The translations under genes and the position numbers were made by a program. Below, in pieces: positions 8,307-14,832 of a stretch of DNA of 15,017 nucleotides. The notes beneath the pieces were generated by a model. That model searched no databases. It worked only from the letters and a program-made list of their open reading frames with translations, and was not told the DNA's origin. Position 1 is the stretch's first letter, and every line of letters begins with the position of its first letter. This stretch comes from Bordetella parapertussis (GTDB taxonomy: Bacteria; Pseudomonadota; Gammaproteobacteria; Burkholderiales; Burkholderiaceae_C), in contig CAMDJU010000032.1 of assembly GCA_945900695.1 (NCBI GenBank), positions 1 through 15,017 of the forward strand, read 5' to 3'.

Positions 8307-8335
8307 TGGACGGCAGCGGTGCTCCGGTCCGTCCA
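8307..8335. repeat. Inverted repeat between mpl and the toxin gene
   Basis: TGGACGG (8307-8313) and CCGTCCA (8329-8335) are perfect 7-bp arms around a 15-bp spacer in the 171-bp convergent gap. The rest of the gap (8194-8364) shows no further gene. It could be a remnant edge of the toxin-antitoxin insertion or a hairpin at a transcript end; nothing decides. Confidence 0.3.
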
Positions 8336-8364
8336 CTCCAGTTTGGCATCCGACTGGGGACAAC

Positions 8365-8775
8365 TCAAACCGCTTCAAACGGGTTGATGACTTGCACACC
8401 ACAACCCATGAAGTCGCGCACGTTGCGGGTGGCCAACACCAGTTGGTGCTCTATCGCGGTGGCGGCGATCAGCATATCGGGCGCGCTGCGCGTGATGCCT
8501 TGGGCCTGAAATTGACCCCGCAATGCGCCCCCTCGCTGCGCAATAGAAGGGCTGATGGCGTACACGGCGTGCATCTTCTCCACCAAGCCGTTGAACAACG
8601 CCAGCTTGCGGGTATTGGGTTGCCAAGCCAGCCCAAAGTGGGCTTCTTCCATCGTGACGGCTGAGATGGCCAAGCGCTGTACCGACGTCAGCCAACGCAT
8701 CACCTGCACGTCTGGGTTGCTTTTCACAAACTCACTGATCACATTGGTGTCTGCCAAAACAATGGAGGCGCTCAT
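8365..8775 (-). CDS. PIN-domain toxin, type II toxin-antitoxin system (VapC/FitB-like)
   Basis: This 136-residue protein has the PIN endoribonuclease fold. The acidic Mg-binding residues are in place: D9 in LADTNVISEF, E44 in the T-M-E-E-x-x-x-G pattern, and D100 in APDMLIAATA. The TRNVRDF segment (116-122) contributes the last position, D121. Length and the C-terminal INPFEA match FitB/VapC toxins, which cleave RNA, often tRNA, and are held inactive by the cognate antitoxin. The ATG at 8775 overlaps the antitoxin stop (ATGA) and gives the usual short lead into the first strand; the longer frame from 8823 lies inside the antitoxin gene. No catalytic residue is missing, so it looks functional. 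Confidence 0.9.
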   Translation of the reverse strand: MSASIVLADTNVISEFVKSNPDVQVMRWLTSVQRLAISAVTMEEAHFGLAWQPNTRKLALFNGLVEKMHAVYAISPSIAQRGGALRGQFQAQGITRSAPDMLIAATAIEHQLVLATRNVRDFMGCGVQVINPFEAV

Positions 8776-9080
8776 CTGGGCGAGGCCTGGTTGGGTGCAG
8801 CAAAAGCGTTGTCGCGCTGCCACGCCGCTGGCCGCCCGGCGGGGTCGGCTTCACCCAAGCCCGTGTCATCATGCGGCGGGTAGGTTTCGCGCAGTTGCAA
8901 CAACTGGCTGTAAAAACCCTCGGCCACCGGTTTGACCGCGACCTCGCTTCTGGCGAAGTAGTCGGCCGACACCAGCACTGCCACCGGCTTGTTGCGGTTG
9001 GTGATGACCTGGGGTTGCAACTGGGCCGCCGCGATCAGGGCGGACAGATGCTGCCGAGATTCGGCGATTGAAATAGACAT
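8772..9080 (-). CDS. Phd/YefM-family antitoxin
   Basis: This 102-residue protein has an N-terminal Phd/YefM DNA-binding and dimerisation domain (MSISIAESRQHLSALIAAA, then VITNRNKPVAVLVSADYFA). A longer, Pro/Asp/Ala-rich, probably disordered tail (about 58-102) would bind and neutralise the PIN toxin. Start 9080 is chosen because AAAGGA lies six bases upstream and the family opens with M-x-x-I-x-x-x-x-A/S-R. An upstream in-frame ATG (9113) falls within the operator and -10. It is the first gene of the pair and is coupled to the toxin by a 4-base overlap. Autoregulation through the upstream palindrome is very likely. The tail is longer than in minimal Phd proteins. Confidence 0.88.
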   Translation of the reverse strand: MSISIAESRQHLSALIAAAQLQPQVITNRNKPVAVLVSADYFARSEVAVKPVAEGFYSQLLQLRETYPPHDDTGLGEADPAGRPAAWQRDNAFAAPNQASPR

Positions 9081-9086
9081 AAAAAA

Positions 9087-9117
9087 TCCTTTATGTACTT
9101 TTGAAATGTACATTATA
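9087..9117 (-). promoter_or_regulatory. Toxin-antitoxin promoter, palindromic operator and ribosome binding site
   Basis: On the minus strand a consensus TATAAT (9117-9112) overlaps by two bases a 21-bp palindrome (9093-9113). Its outer arms are ATGTAC and GTACAT and its core is TTTGAAA; only one pair (9099 with 9107) mismatches. AAAGGA (9092-9087) and the ATG at 9080 follow. The placement across -10 and start site is what a Phd-type autorepressor would use. The -35 is not recognisable. Confidence 0.75.
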
Positions 9118-9227
9118 GGCGCCTCATGCCCGATTGCGTTCGCTGGATGGCGTGTGCGTCGCAGCCGATGAGGGCGGCCGTCGGGCCCACTGCCGTCCTT
9201 GACTGCGCCCCCCAGGTCGGCGTGGCT

Positions 9228-10346
9228 TTACTTTTTGCCGCGCCGCGCCTTCACGCCAGCAGACAGCGCCTCCAAGGCTTGCAGAGAATCGTCCCAAGCC
9301 AAGCAAGCATCGGTGATGCTTTGGCCGTAAACCAAATCCTCGACTTTGTCCTTGCCAGGGGTGAACTTTTGCGCCCCTGCTTTGAGGTGGCTTTCGATCA
9401 TCACGCCAAACACGCTGTGTGAACCGCCGGCCATTTGGTCGGCGATGTCTTTGGCCACCACCAGTTGGCGTTCGTGCTGCTTGCTGCTGTTGGCATGGCT
9501 GCAGTCGACCATCAGGCTGGCCGGCAATTTGGCAGATTCCAGTTCTTTGCAGGCAGCGGCCACGCTGGCAGCGTCGTAATTGGGCGCTTTACCGCCGCGC
9601 AAAATCACGTGGCAGTCTTGGTTGCCTTGGGTTTGCACAATTGCCACTTGCCCGTTTTTGTGCACCGACAAGAAGTGGTGGCCTCGGGCAGCGGCTTGGA
9701 TGGCGTCGGTGGCGATCTTGATATTGCCGTCCGTGCCGTTTTTAAAGCCAATCGGCGCCGACAAGCCCGAGGCGAGTTCGCGGTGCACCTGGCTCTCGGT
9801 GGTGCGCGCACCAATCGCGCCCCAGCTGATCAGGTCGCCAATGTACTGGGGTGAAATCACATCCAAAAATTCACTGCCCGCAGGCACACCGGCGCGGTTG
9901 ATCTCGATGAGCAACTGCCGGGCAATGCGCAAACCCTCGTCGATGCGAAAGCTCTCGTCCAAGTAAGGGTCGTTGATCAAGCCCTTCCAGCCCACCGTGG
10001 TGCGGGGTTTTTCAAAATAAACGCGCATCACGATTTCCAAGGTGTCAGCGTATTTTTCGCGCTCGACCTTCAAGCGGCGGGCGTAATCCAAGGCAGCTGC
10101 AGGGTCGTGGATGGAGCAGGGGCCCATCACCACCAACAAGCGGTCGTCTTTGCCCGCCATGATTTTGTGGATGCGCTGGCGGATTTTGGCAATCAAGCTC
10201 TCGACAGCGGTGCCGGCAATGGGGAAGAAACGGATCAAATGTTCAGGGGGCGGCAACACGGTGATGTCCTTGATGCGTTGGTCATCGGTCTGGCTGGTTT
10301 GGTCGTCGTGCGCCACATAAGGCACCTCAGCGCGTTGGGTTTTCAT
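9228..10346 (-). CDS. aroG: 3-deoxy-7-phosphoheptulonate (DAHP) synthase, class I (AroG/AroF type)
   Basis: This 372-residue enzyme condenses phosphoenolpyruvate and erythrose 4-phosphate, the first step of the shikimate pathway. Class I alpha motifs are all present: VMGPCSIHD (metal-site Cys at about 77), EKPRTTVGWKG (112-122), GARTTESQ (179-186), GFKNGTDG (200-207) and VDCSHANSSK. Length and the N-terminal PPPEHLIRFFP segment match feedback-inhibited E. coli-type isozymes. Which amino acid inhibits it cannot be read with certainty. I start at 10346 because AAGGAAG lies just upstream; the ATG five codons earlier would put that site inside the gene. A Phe/Tyr-rich leader peptide and a terminator lie directly upstream, so transcription attenuation is expected. 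No terminator is visible after the stop; the toxin-antitoxin promoter is about 110 bp further on. Confidence 0.96.
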   Translation of the reverse strand: MKTQRAEVPYVAHDDQTSQTDDQRIKDITVLPPPEHLIRFFPIAGTAVESLIAKIRQRIHKIMAGKDDRLLVVMGPCSIHDPAAALDYARRLKVEREKYADTLEIVMRVYFEKPRTTVGWKGLINDPYLDESFRIDEGLRIARQLLIEINRAGVPAGSEFLDVISPQYIGDLISWGAIGARTTESQVHRELASGLSAPIGFKNGTDGNIKIATDAIQAAARGHHFLSVHKNGQVAIVQTQGNQDCHVILRGGKAPNYDAASVAAACKELESAKLPASLMVDCSHANSSKQHERQLVVAKDIADQMAGGSHSVFGVMIESHLKAGAQKFTPGKDKVEDLVYGQSITDACLAWDDSLQALEALSAGVKARRGKK

Positions 10347-10393
10347 GATCACTTCCTTCAAAAATGTTGTCGAATGTCAAAGGTCTGAAAGGC

Positions 10394-10421
10394 AAAAAAA
10401 AACCGCCGATGCCCGGCGGTT
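10394..10421 (-). terminator. Attenuator terminator (3:4 hairpin) ahead of aroG
   Basis: On the minus strand AACCGCCG (10421-10414) pairs perfectly with CGGCGGTT (10408-10401) around the loop GGCAT, running into a stretch of nine T's (10402-10394). It ends 47 bp before the aroG start. It can also end tldD transcripts, but its upstream arm has an alternative partner in the leader-peptide region, the hallmark of an attenuator. Confidence 0.92.
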
Positions 10422-10514
10422 GGTTCAGGGGTTCAGCGCGCTTTTGCGTTTAAACCTCTCGACCGCCGGTGCAGCGTGAGAAGAAAAAGTAAGCAAAATA
10501 AAAGTGCGTCGAGA
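10413..10514 (-). promoter_or_regulatory. Attenuator alternative pairings: 1:2 protector and 2:3 antiterminator
   Basis: On the minus strand, region 1 TCTCGAC (10514-10508, codons 2-4 of the leader) pairs 7/7 with GTCGAGA (10463-10457, codons 19-21). Region 2 CCGGCGGT (10469-10462, codons 17-19) pairs 8/8 with ACCGCCGG (10420-10413), which is most of the terminator's upstream arm. The 2:3 and 3:4 pairings are therefore mutually exclusive. A ribosome stalled in the Phe/Tyr run leaves region 2 free, so the antiterminator forms. A ribosome reaching the stop codon at 10452-10450 would cover region 2, so the terminator forms. The pairings are seen; the mechanism is inferred from known E. coli pheL/trpL logic. 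Confidence 0.8.
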
Positions 10515-10518
10515 CCAT
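10450..10518 (-). CDS. Phe/Tyr-rich attenuator leader peptide of aroG
   Basis: This is a 22-codon frame, ATG to TAA, whose residues 5-13 are HFYFAYFFF. Phe occupies 6, 8, 11, 12 and 13, and Tyr occupies 7 and 10. The C-terminal codons encode the antiterminator arm. The composition strongly resembles the E. coli phe-operon leader peptide. It lies between the tldD stop (33 bp upstream) and the aroG terminator, so it would report on charged tRNA-Phe and possibly tRNA-Tyr. No Shine-Dalgarno precedes it. TACATT ends six bases before the ATG, so the RNA may begin at the start codon. A longer in-frame opening to 10638 merely runs into tldD. Confidence 0.85.
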   Translation of the reverse strand: MVSTHFYFAYFFFSRCTGGREV

Positions 10519-10524
10519 GGACGA

Positions 10525-10554
10525 AATGTAGCACACAGCCCAAACAGGGGTCAG
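10525..10554 (-). promoter_or_regulatory. Candidate promoter of the aroG leader
   Basis: On the minus strand, CTGACC (10554-10549, overlapping the tldD stop) and TACATT (10530-10525) are 18 bp apart. Each matches the sigma-70 consensus at four of six positions. The predicted start falls at or next to the leader-peptide ATG (10518). Confidence 0.45.
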
Positions 10555-12011
10555 GCCGTACCGCCCACCGTCAAGCCATCGATGCGCAAAGTGGGCTGGC
10601 CCACGCCCACGGGCACACTTTGACCTTCTTTGCCACAAGTGCCCACGCCACTGTCCAAGGCCAAGTCGTTGCCGATCATGGTCACGCGCGTGAGGGCATC
10701 GGGGCCATTGCCGACCAAGGTCGCGCCCTTGACGGGGTATTGAATTTTTCCGTTTTCCACCCAGTACGCCTGGCTGGCGGAGAACACAAACTTGCCCGAG
10801 GTGATGTCCACCTGACCCCCACCAAAATTGGTGGCATACAAGCCTTTTTTCATGCTGGCGACAATTTCTTGCGGGGCTTTGCCCCCTGCCAACATATAGG
10901 TATTGGTCATGCGCGGCATGGGAATGTGGGCATAGCTTTCACGGCGCCCATTGCCAGTGGGCTTCACGCCCATCAAGCGGGCATTGAGCGTGTCTTGGAT
11001 ATAGCCGACCAACACACCATCTTCAATCAACACATTGCGCTGGGTGGGGTGGCCCTCGTCATCCACATTCAGCGAACCCCGCCGATCGGCCATGGTGCCG
11101 TCGTCGAGAACGGTGACGCCCTTGGCCGCCACGCGCTGGCCAATCTTGCCGCTGAAGGCGCTCGACCCCTTGCGATTGAAGTCGCCCTCCAAACCATGAC
11201 CAATGGCTTCATGCAACAACACCCCCGGCCAGCCTGGGCCGAGAACCACGGTCATCTCGCCGGCAGGGGCGGCACGCGCCTCCAAATTGGTCAAAGCAGC
11301 GTCCACCGCTTCTTGCACGTAAGCGGCTATCAAGGCCTCGTCAAAATAAGCCAAACCAAAGCGGCCGCCGCCTCCCGCCGAGCCGGTTTCGCGTCGGCCG
11401 TTTTGCTCGGCGATCACGCTCAGCGACAAACGCACCAATGGCCGCACATCAGCGGCCATCGTGCCGTCGGCGCGCGCCACCAGCACCACGTCGTGTTCGC
11501 AGGCCAAACCCGCCATGACTTGCACCACGCGCGGGTCGCGGGCGCGGGCCAGTTGTTCGGTGTGCTCGAGCAAGGCCACCTTGGCCGCGCTGTCCAGGCT
11601 GCCAATCGGGTCTTGCCCGCCGTACAGGCTGCGGCTGTGGGCCACCCGTTTGGCCGGTACCTTGGTGCGCACCTGCCGACCCGCCGCGGCAATGCTGCGC
11701 ACCGTGTGCGCCGCGTCCATCAACGAGGCCAGAGAAATATCGTCGGAATAGGCAAAGGCGGTTTTTTCGCCGCTGACCGCGCGCACGCCCACGCCTTGGT
11801 CGATGCTGAACGAGCCGGTTTTGACAATGCCCTCTTCCAAGCTCCAACCCTCGGAGCGGGTGTACTGAAAGTACAAGTCCGCGTCATCCACCTGGTGGGC
11901 ACGGATGGCCGACAAAGCTTGGTTGAGGTGGGATTCGTCCAGGCCATAAGGCGTGAGGAGCAGGTTTTGCGCGATGGTCAATCGCTCGAGGGTGGGTTCG
12001 CGTGAAATCAT
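10551..12011 (-). CDS. tldD: Metalloprotease TldD
   Basis: This 486-residue protein is the TldD half of the TldD/TldE (PmbA) heterodimeric zinc protease. The complex degrades unfolded peptides and, in some bacteria, matures modified peptides such as microcins. The zinc motif HEAIGH (H267, E268, H272) sits within LLHEAIGHGLEGD. The C-terminal domain has DDGTM and RRGSLNVDDEG blocks, MPRMTNTYM, and the conserved end with GTCGKEGQSVPVGVGQPTLRID. The N-terminal domain includes the Gly-rich GSAGGGG segment usual in TldD. Full length fits the family. No pmbA is present here. TACAAT ends six bases before the ATG, without a Shine-Dalgarno. Confidence 0.96.
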   Translation of the reverse strand: MISREPTLERLTIAQNLLLTPYGLDESHLNQALSAIRAHQVDDADLYFQYTRSEGWSLEEGIVKTGSFSIDQGVGVRAVSGEKTAFAYSDDISLASLMDAAHTVRSIAAAGRQVRTKVPAKRVAHSRSLYGGQDPIGSLDSAAKVALLEHTEQLARARDPRVVQVMAGLACEHDVVLVARADGTMAADVRPLVRLSLSVIAEQNGRRETGSAGGGGRFGLAYFDEALIAAYVQEAVDAALTNLEARAAPAGEMTVVLGPGWPGVLLHEAIGHGLEGDFNRKGSSAFSGKIGQRVAAKGVTVLDDGTMADRRGSLNVDDEGHPTQRNVLIEDGVLVGYIQDTLNARLMGVKPTGNGRRESYAHIPMPRMTNTYMLAGGKAPQEIVASMKKGLYATNFGGGQVDITSGKFVFSASQAYWVENGKIQYPVKGATLVGNGPDALTRVTMIGNDLALDSGVGTCGKEGQSVPVGVGQPTLRIDGLTVGGTA

Positions 12012-12017
12012 GGCTGG

Positions 12018-12023
12018 ATTGTA
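12018..12023 (-). promoter_or_regulatory. Candidate -10 element of tldD
   Basis: TACAAT on the minus strand lies six bases before the tldD ATG, in the 85-bp gap after the oxidoreductase gene. There is no visible -35 or Shine-Dalgarno. The spacing places the predicted first transcribed base at about the A of the ATG, so the message may be leaderless. Confidence 0.45.
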
Positions 12024-12096
12024 GGAGCGCCACCGCCCTGGCCCGAGGGAGGGCCCAAGATGCCCTTTGTGCGCGCTGACAGCCCCGGCTTGCGGC

Positions 12097-12981
12097 CTAA
12101 GACCGCCCGCGCAGGTAGGTCAACACCGCGGCATCGTCCAAATCGGCCAAACCCGCGGCACTGGCCTTGGCAAAAACCTGCGCGGCCACAGGCCCCAAGG
12201 GGCCGGCAAAACCCGCTGATTCGGCCGCTTGCAGCGCCAGCGCGGTGTCTTTTTCCAGCAAAGTCATGTGGGCGCGCGGCGCAAAGTCGCCGCCCAAGGC
12301 GCGGGGCAGGCGATCGCTGGCGATCCAGCTTTGGGCGCTGGACGCCGCCATGACCTGCAAGGTGCGCTCAGCATCCAGCCCCAAACGCTCGGCCAAAGCC
12401 AGCGCTTCGGCGGCCCCCACCAGGTTGATGCCCGCCAGCAAGTTGTTGACCAGTTTGGTGCGTGCGCCGTCGCCCACGCGCTGTGAAATGCGAAAAACCG
12501 GTTGCGCCAAAACATGCAAGATGTCTTGGTGGCGCTCAAACACCGCATCCGCACCCGCCACCATCAAACTCATGGTGCCAAGCTCTGCCCTTTGGGGGCC
12601 GCCAGACATGGGTGCATCCAAGGTGGCCACGCCTTGCTCGGCCAAGTGTGCGGCCACGGCCTCGGTGTCTTGGGGGGCGATGGTGGGACACAGCATGACG
12701 GTGTCGCCGGCTTGGAGTTGGGCGGCCAAACCCTGTTCGCCCCACAACACGTCGTTGACCTGCGCGGCGGTGACCACACAAACGATAAAGAAGTGGGCCA
12801 CGCCACCCAAATGGGCTGGGCAGGCGGCAACTCGGGCACCCAATGCTTGCAAAGCCTGGGTTTTGTCGGCATCGATGTCACACACCTGTACGGCCACGCC
12901 TTGGGCCAACAACCGACGCGCCATGCCACCCCCCATATTGCCCACCCCGACGATGGCGACGGGGGGCCAGACTTGGGTCAC
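12097..12981 (-). CDS. NAD(P)-dependent oxidoreductase, 3-hydroxyisobutyrate dehydrogenase family
   Basis: This 294-residue protein is a beta-hydroxyacid dehydrogenase. The N-terminal Rossmann motif is VGVGNMGGGMARRLL (G12-x-G14-x-x-G17). The substrate loop is DAPMSGGPQRAELGTMSLM (S126-G127-G128). The catalytic lysine is K176 in TKLVNNLLAGIN, and K244-D245 lies in the late helix. Family members oxidise 3-hydroxyisobutyrate, tartronate semialdehyde, L-threonate or similar; the loop does not let me choose. The start codon is GTG, overlapping the rodA stop by four bases (GTGA), so translation is coupled to rodA. The protein nevertheless has no evident link to cell shape, so the partnership may be incidental. 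Confidence 0.88.
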   Translation of the reverse strand: MTQVWPPVAIVGVGNMGGGMARRLLAQGVAVQVCDIDADKTQALQALGARVAACPAHLGGVAHFFIVCVVTAAQVNDVLWGEQGLAAQLQAGDTVMLCPTIAPQDTEAVAAHLAEQGVATLDAPMSGGPQRAELGTMSLMVAGADAVFERHQDILHVLAQPVFRISQRVGDGARTKLVNNLLAGINLVGAAEALALAERLGLDAERTLQVMAASSAQSWIASDRLPRALGGDFAPRAHMTLLEKDTALALQAAESAGFAGPLGPVAAQVFAKASAAGLADLDDAAVLTYLRGRS

Positions 12982-14132
12982 GACTGCACCAACTGCTTGG
13001 AGCGCGCGATCGACATCAAAATACCCACCCCCAGCCCCAGGGTGACCATGGCCGTGCCGCCATAGCTGATGAACGGCAAAGGCACACCCACCACCGGCAA
13101 GATCCCACTGACCATGCCCATGTTGACAAAGGCATAGGTGAAAAAGATCAGGGTGACGCTGCCCGCCAACAAACGTGCAAACAAGGTGGGGCCCTCTAAG
13201 GCAATGGCCAAACCGCGCAATACCAGCACGAGAAACCCACCTAACAACAATAAGTTGCCCAAAAAACCAAACTCTTCACCATAAGCGGCAAAAATAAAGT
13301 CGGTGGTGCGCTCAGGGATGAAATCCAAATGGGTTTGCGTGCCCTGCATAAAACCCTTGCCAAAAATACCGCCCGAGCCAATCGCAATCATGCCCTGAAT
13401 GATGTGAAAACCTTTGCCGAGAGGGTCGCGCCCAGGGTCCAGCAGGGTGCACACGCGCTGCTGTTGGTATTCACGCAGCAAGGGCCAGCGAAACCCGTCG
13501 GCGCACAGCGTGGGCTCAAACCAGACCAGCAACACCACACCCACCAAGCCCAAGGCGATCGGCGGCAAAATCCAGATCCAGCGCAAACCAGCGAAGAAAA
13601 TCACATACAGGCCTGCCGACAGCACCAAAATCGCGGTGCCCAAATCGGGTTGCTTGGCAATCAATCCCACCGGCACCACCAGCAACACGGTGGCCACGGC
13701 AAAGTCCAGCGACCGCAATTGCCCCTCACGCTTTTGAAACCACCACGCCAGCATCAAAGGCATGGCAATTTTGAGTATTTCGCTGGGCTGAATCACCATG
13801 CCCACATTCAACCAGCGGCGCGCGCCTTTTTTGGTCAAGCCAAACAAGGCCACGGCAATGAGCAAGGCCACGCCCACGGTATACAGCGGCACCGCAAAGG
13901 TCATCAAGCGCTGGGGCGGTATTTGTGCCACCAAGACCATGATCACAAAAGCCAATGACAGGTTGCGCACGTGGTCCCAAAAGCGGGCACCGTTGGCAAA
14001 GCCCGAAGAATACATGGTGATCAGGCCGGCCAAGGACAGCGCCATCACCGCCAAGGCCAACTGGCTGTCGTAGCCCCGAAAGACATGCGCCAAGCGGTGC
14101 AAGAGGTGGGGCTTTTCGATCACGGTGGGCAT
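12978..14132 (-). CDS. rodA: Rod shape-determining protein RodA (SEDS glycosyltransferase)
   Basis: This 384-residue polytopic inner-membrane protein polymerises lipid II into glycan strands for lateral wall growth together with PBP2 and MreB. About ten hydrophobic segments are visible. SEDS signatures are present: the region GTQTHLDFIPERTTDFIFAA followed by GEEFGFLG (the Asp in THLDF is the expected catalytic position), and the C-terminal LPFISYGGTAMVTLGLGVG. An extracytoplasmic loop carries FEPTLCADGFRWPLL and the QQQRVCTLLDPGRDPLG block typical of RodA. The PBP2 gene that often precedes rodA is absent; the gene is instead divergent from a YqiA-like gene with an 18-bp gap. GATAAT lies eight bases before the ATG and no Shine-Dalgarno is visible. 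Confidence 0.95.
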   Translation of the reverse strand: MPTVIEKPHLLHRLAHVFRGYDSQLALAVMALSLAGLITMYSSGFANGARFWDHVRNLSLAFVIMVLVAQIPPQRLMTFAVPLYTVGVALLIAVALFGLTKKGARRWLNVGMVIQPSEILKIAMPLMLAWWFQKREGQLRSLDFAVATVLLVVPVGLIAKQPDLGTAILVLSAGLYVIFFAGLRWIWILPPIALGLVGVVLLVWFEPTLCADGFRWPLLREYQQQRVCTLLDPGRDPLGKGFHIIQGMIAIGSGGIFGKGFMQGTQTHLDFIPERTTDFIFAAYGEEFGFLGNLLLLGGFLVLVLRGLAIALEGPTLFARLLAGSVTLIFFTYAFVNMGMVSGILPVVGVPLPFISYGGTAMVTLGLGVGILMSIARSKQLVQS

Positions 14133-14139
14133 GGCATGC

Positions 14140-14146
14140 GATTATC
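14140..14146. promoter_or_regulatory. Overlapping bidirectional -10 between rodA and the yqiA-like gene
   Basis: Plus-strand GATTAT (14140-14145) ends five bases before the esterase ATG. Minus-strand GATAAT (14146-14141) ends eight bases before the rodA ATG. The two hexamers share five base pairs within CGATTATCG. In an 18-bp gap there is no room for separate promoters or long leaders, so the -35 regions would lie inside the opposite gene. Inferred from position and similarity only. Confidence 0.45.
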
Positions 14147-14150
14147 GGTC

Positions 14151-14795
14151 ATGGCCATCACCCATTTGCTTTATTTGCACGGCTTTCGATCCTCGCCGCT
14201 GTCGGCCAAAGCCCAGCGCTTGGCCGCTTGGATGCAGCAGCACCAACCCAGCGTGACCTGGTGGTGCCCGCAACTGCCCGCGTCGCCCCAAGCGGCGTCG
14301 GCCCTCATCACCGAAGGCCTGCGCGACTGGCCCAGGGGGAACATGGCGGTGGTCGGCTCCTCCCTGGGCGGCTTTTATGCCACCTGGGTGGGGGCCCGCT
14401 GGGGCTGCAAAACCGTGCTGCTCAACCCCGCGGTCGACCCCGCGCGCGATCTGGCCGCCCACATTGGGCTGCACCCCCAATGGCACCAGCCCGAAGAAAC
14501 GGTTTTCTTCCAAGCCCATTTTGTCGATGAATTGCGCGATTTGTATGTGGGCGGCACACGCCCAGGCAACACCACCCCCGCGCCAGCGGCCCGCGCAGCG
14601 CCACTGGCTGACCCCAGCCAGGTGCTGGCCATCGTGGCCCAAGGCGACGAGGTACTCGACTGGCGCGAAATGGTGGCCCGCTACCCCCAGGCCACACTTC
14701 GCCTGATCCCCGGATCGGACCATGGTCTGAGCGATTTTGATGCGCATTGGCCCAGCTTGACCGCCTACCTGGGCTGGGGCAGCGCCATGCCCTGA
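14151..14795 (+). CDS. YqiA/YcfP-family alpha/beta-fold esterase
   Basis: This 214-residue alpha/beta hydrolase of the UPF0227/YqiA type opens with LLYLHGFRSSPLSAKAQ (HGF oxyanion segment at 10-12). The nucleophile elbow is GSSLGG, with S71. The probable acid is D166 in QGDEVLD, and the His is H191 in SDHGLSDF. E. coli YqiA hydrolyses short acyl esters; its cellular substrate is unknown. Residues about 134-152 form a Pro/Ala/Gly-rich insertion that lengthens the lid region beyond the usual roughly 190 residues. The ATG at 14151 is chosen because the family begins just before the first strand; the open frame upstream is a shadow of rodA. Confidence 0.86.
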   Translation: MAITHLLYLHGFRSSPLSAKAQRLAAWMQQHQPSVTWWCPQLPASPQAASALITEGLRDWPRGNMAVVGSSLGGFYATWVGARWGCKTVLLNPAVDPARDLAAHIGLHPQWHQPEETVFFQAHFVDELRDLYVGGTRPGNTTPAPAARAAPLADPSQVLAIVAQGDEVLDWREMVARYPQATLRLIPGSDHGLSDFDAHWPSLTAYLGWGSAMP

Positions 14796-14820
14796 AGCGG
14801 GCGGTGCCATGGGCGCATGG

Positions 14821-14826
14821 GACAAT
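14821..14826 (+). promoter_or_regulatory. Candidate -10 element of the RNase II-family gene
   Basis: GACAAT ends six bases before the ATG at 14833. The string ACAATCTGC is identical to that before mpl and to the mirrored one before the divergent hypothetical gene. No Shine-Dalgarno is visible. Confidence 0.4.
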
Positions 14827-14832
14827 CTGCGC

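Noticed and set aside
9124..9227. Minus-strand small frame between aroG and the antitoxin, and a search for an aroG terminator.
   Set aside because: The frame has no domain or ribosome site and overlaps the aroG 3' end; no stem followed by a T-tract was found.
10375..10380. A perfect TTGACA on the minus strand between the attenuator terminator and aroG, suggesting a terminator-independent promoter.
   Set aside because: No -10-like hexamer occurs 16-18 bp downstream; that position is the aroG ribosome binding site.
10519..10638. Longer in-frame version of the leader peptide (62 codons).
   Set aside because: The extension lies inside the tldD coding end and has no initiation signal; the Phe/Tyr core with its own ATG fits an attenuator leader.
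10476..12005. 509-codon plus-strand frame opposite tldD, and similar long frames opposite prmA, the kinase and rodA.
   Set aside because: They are high-GC shadow frames rich in His/Gly/Arg/Gln without domains, exactly opposite genes with clear families.
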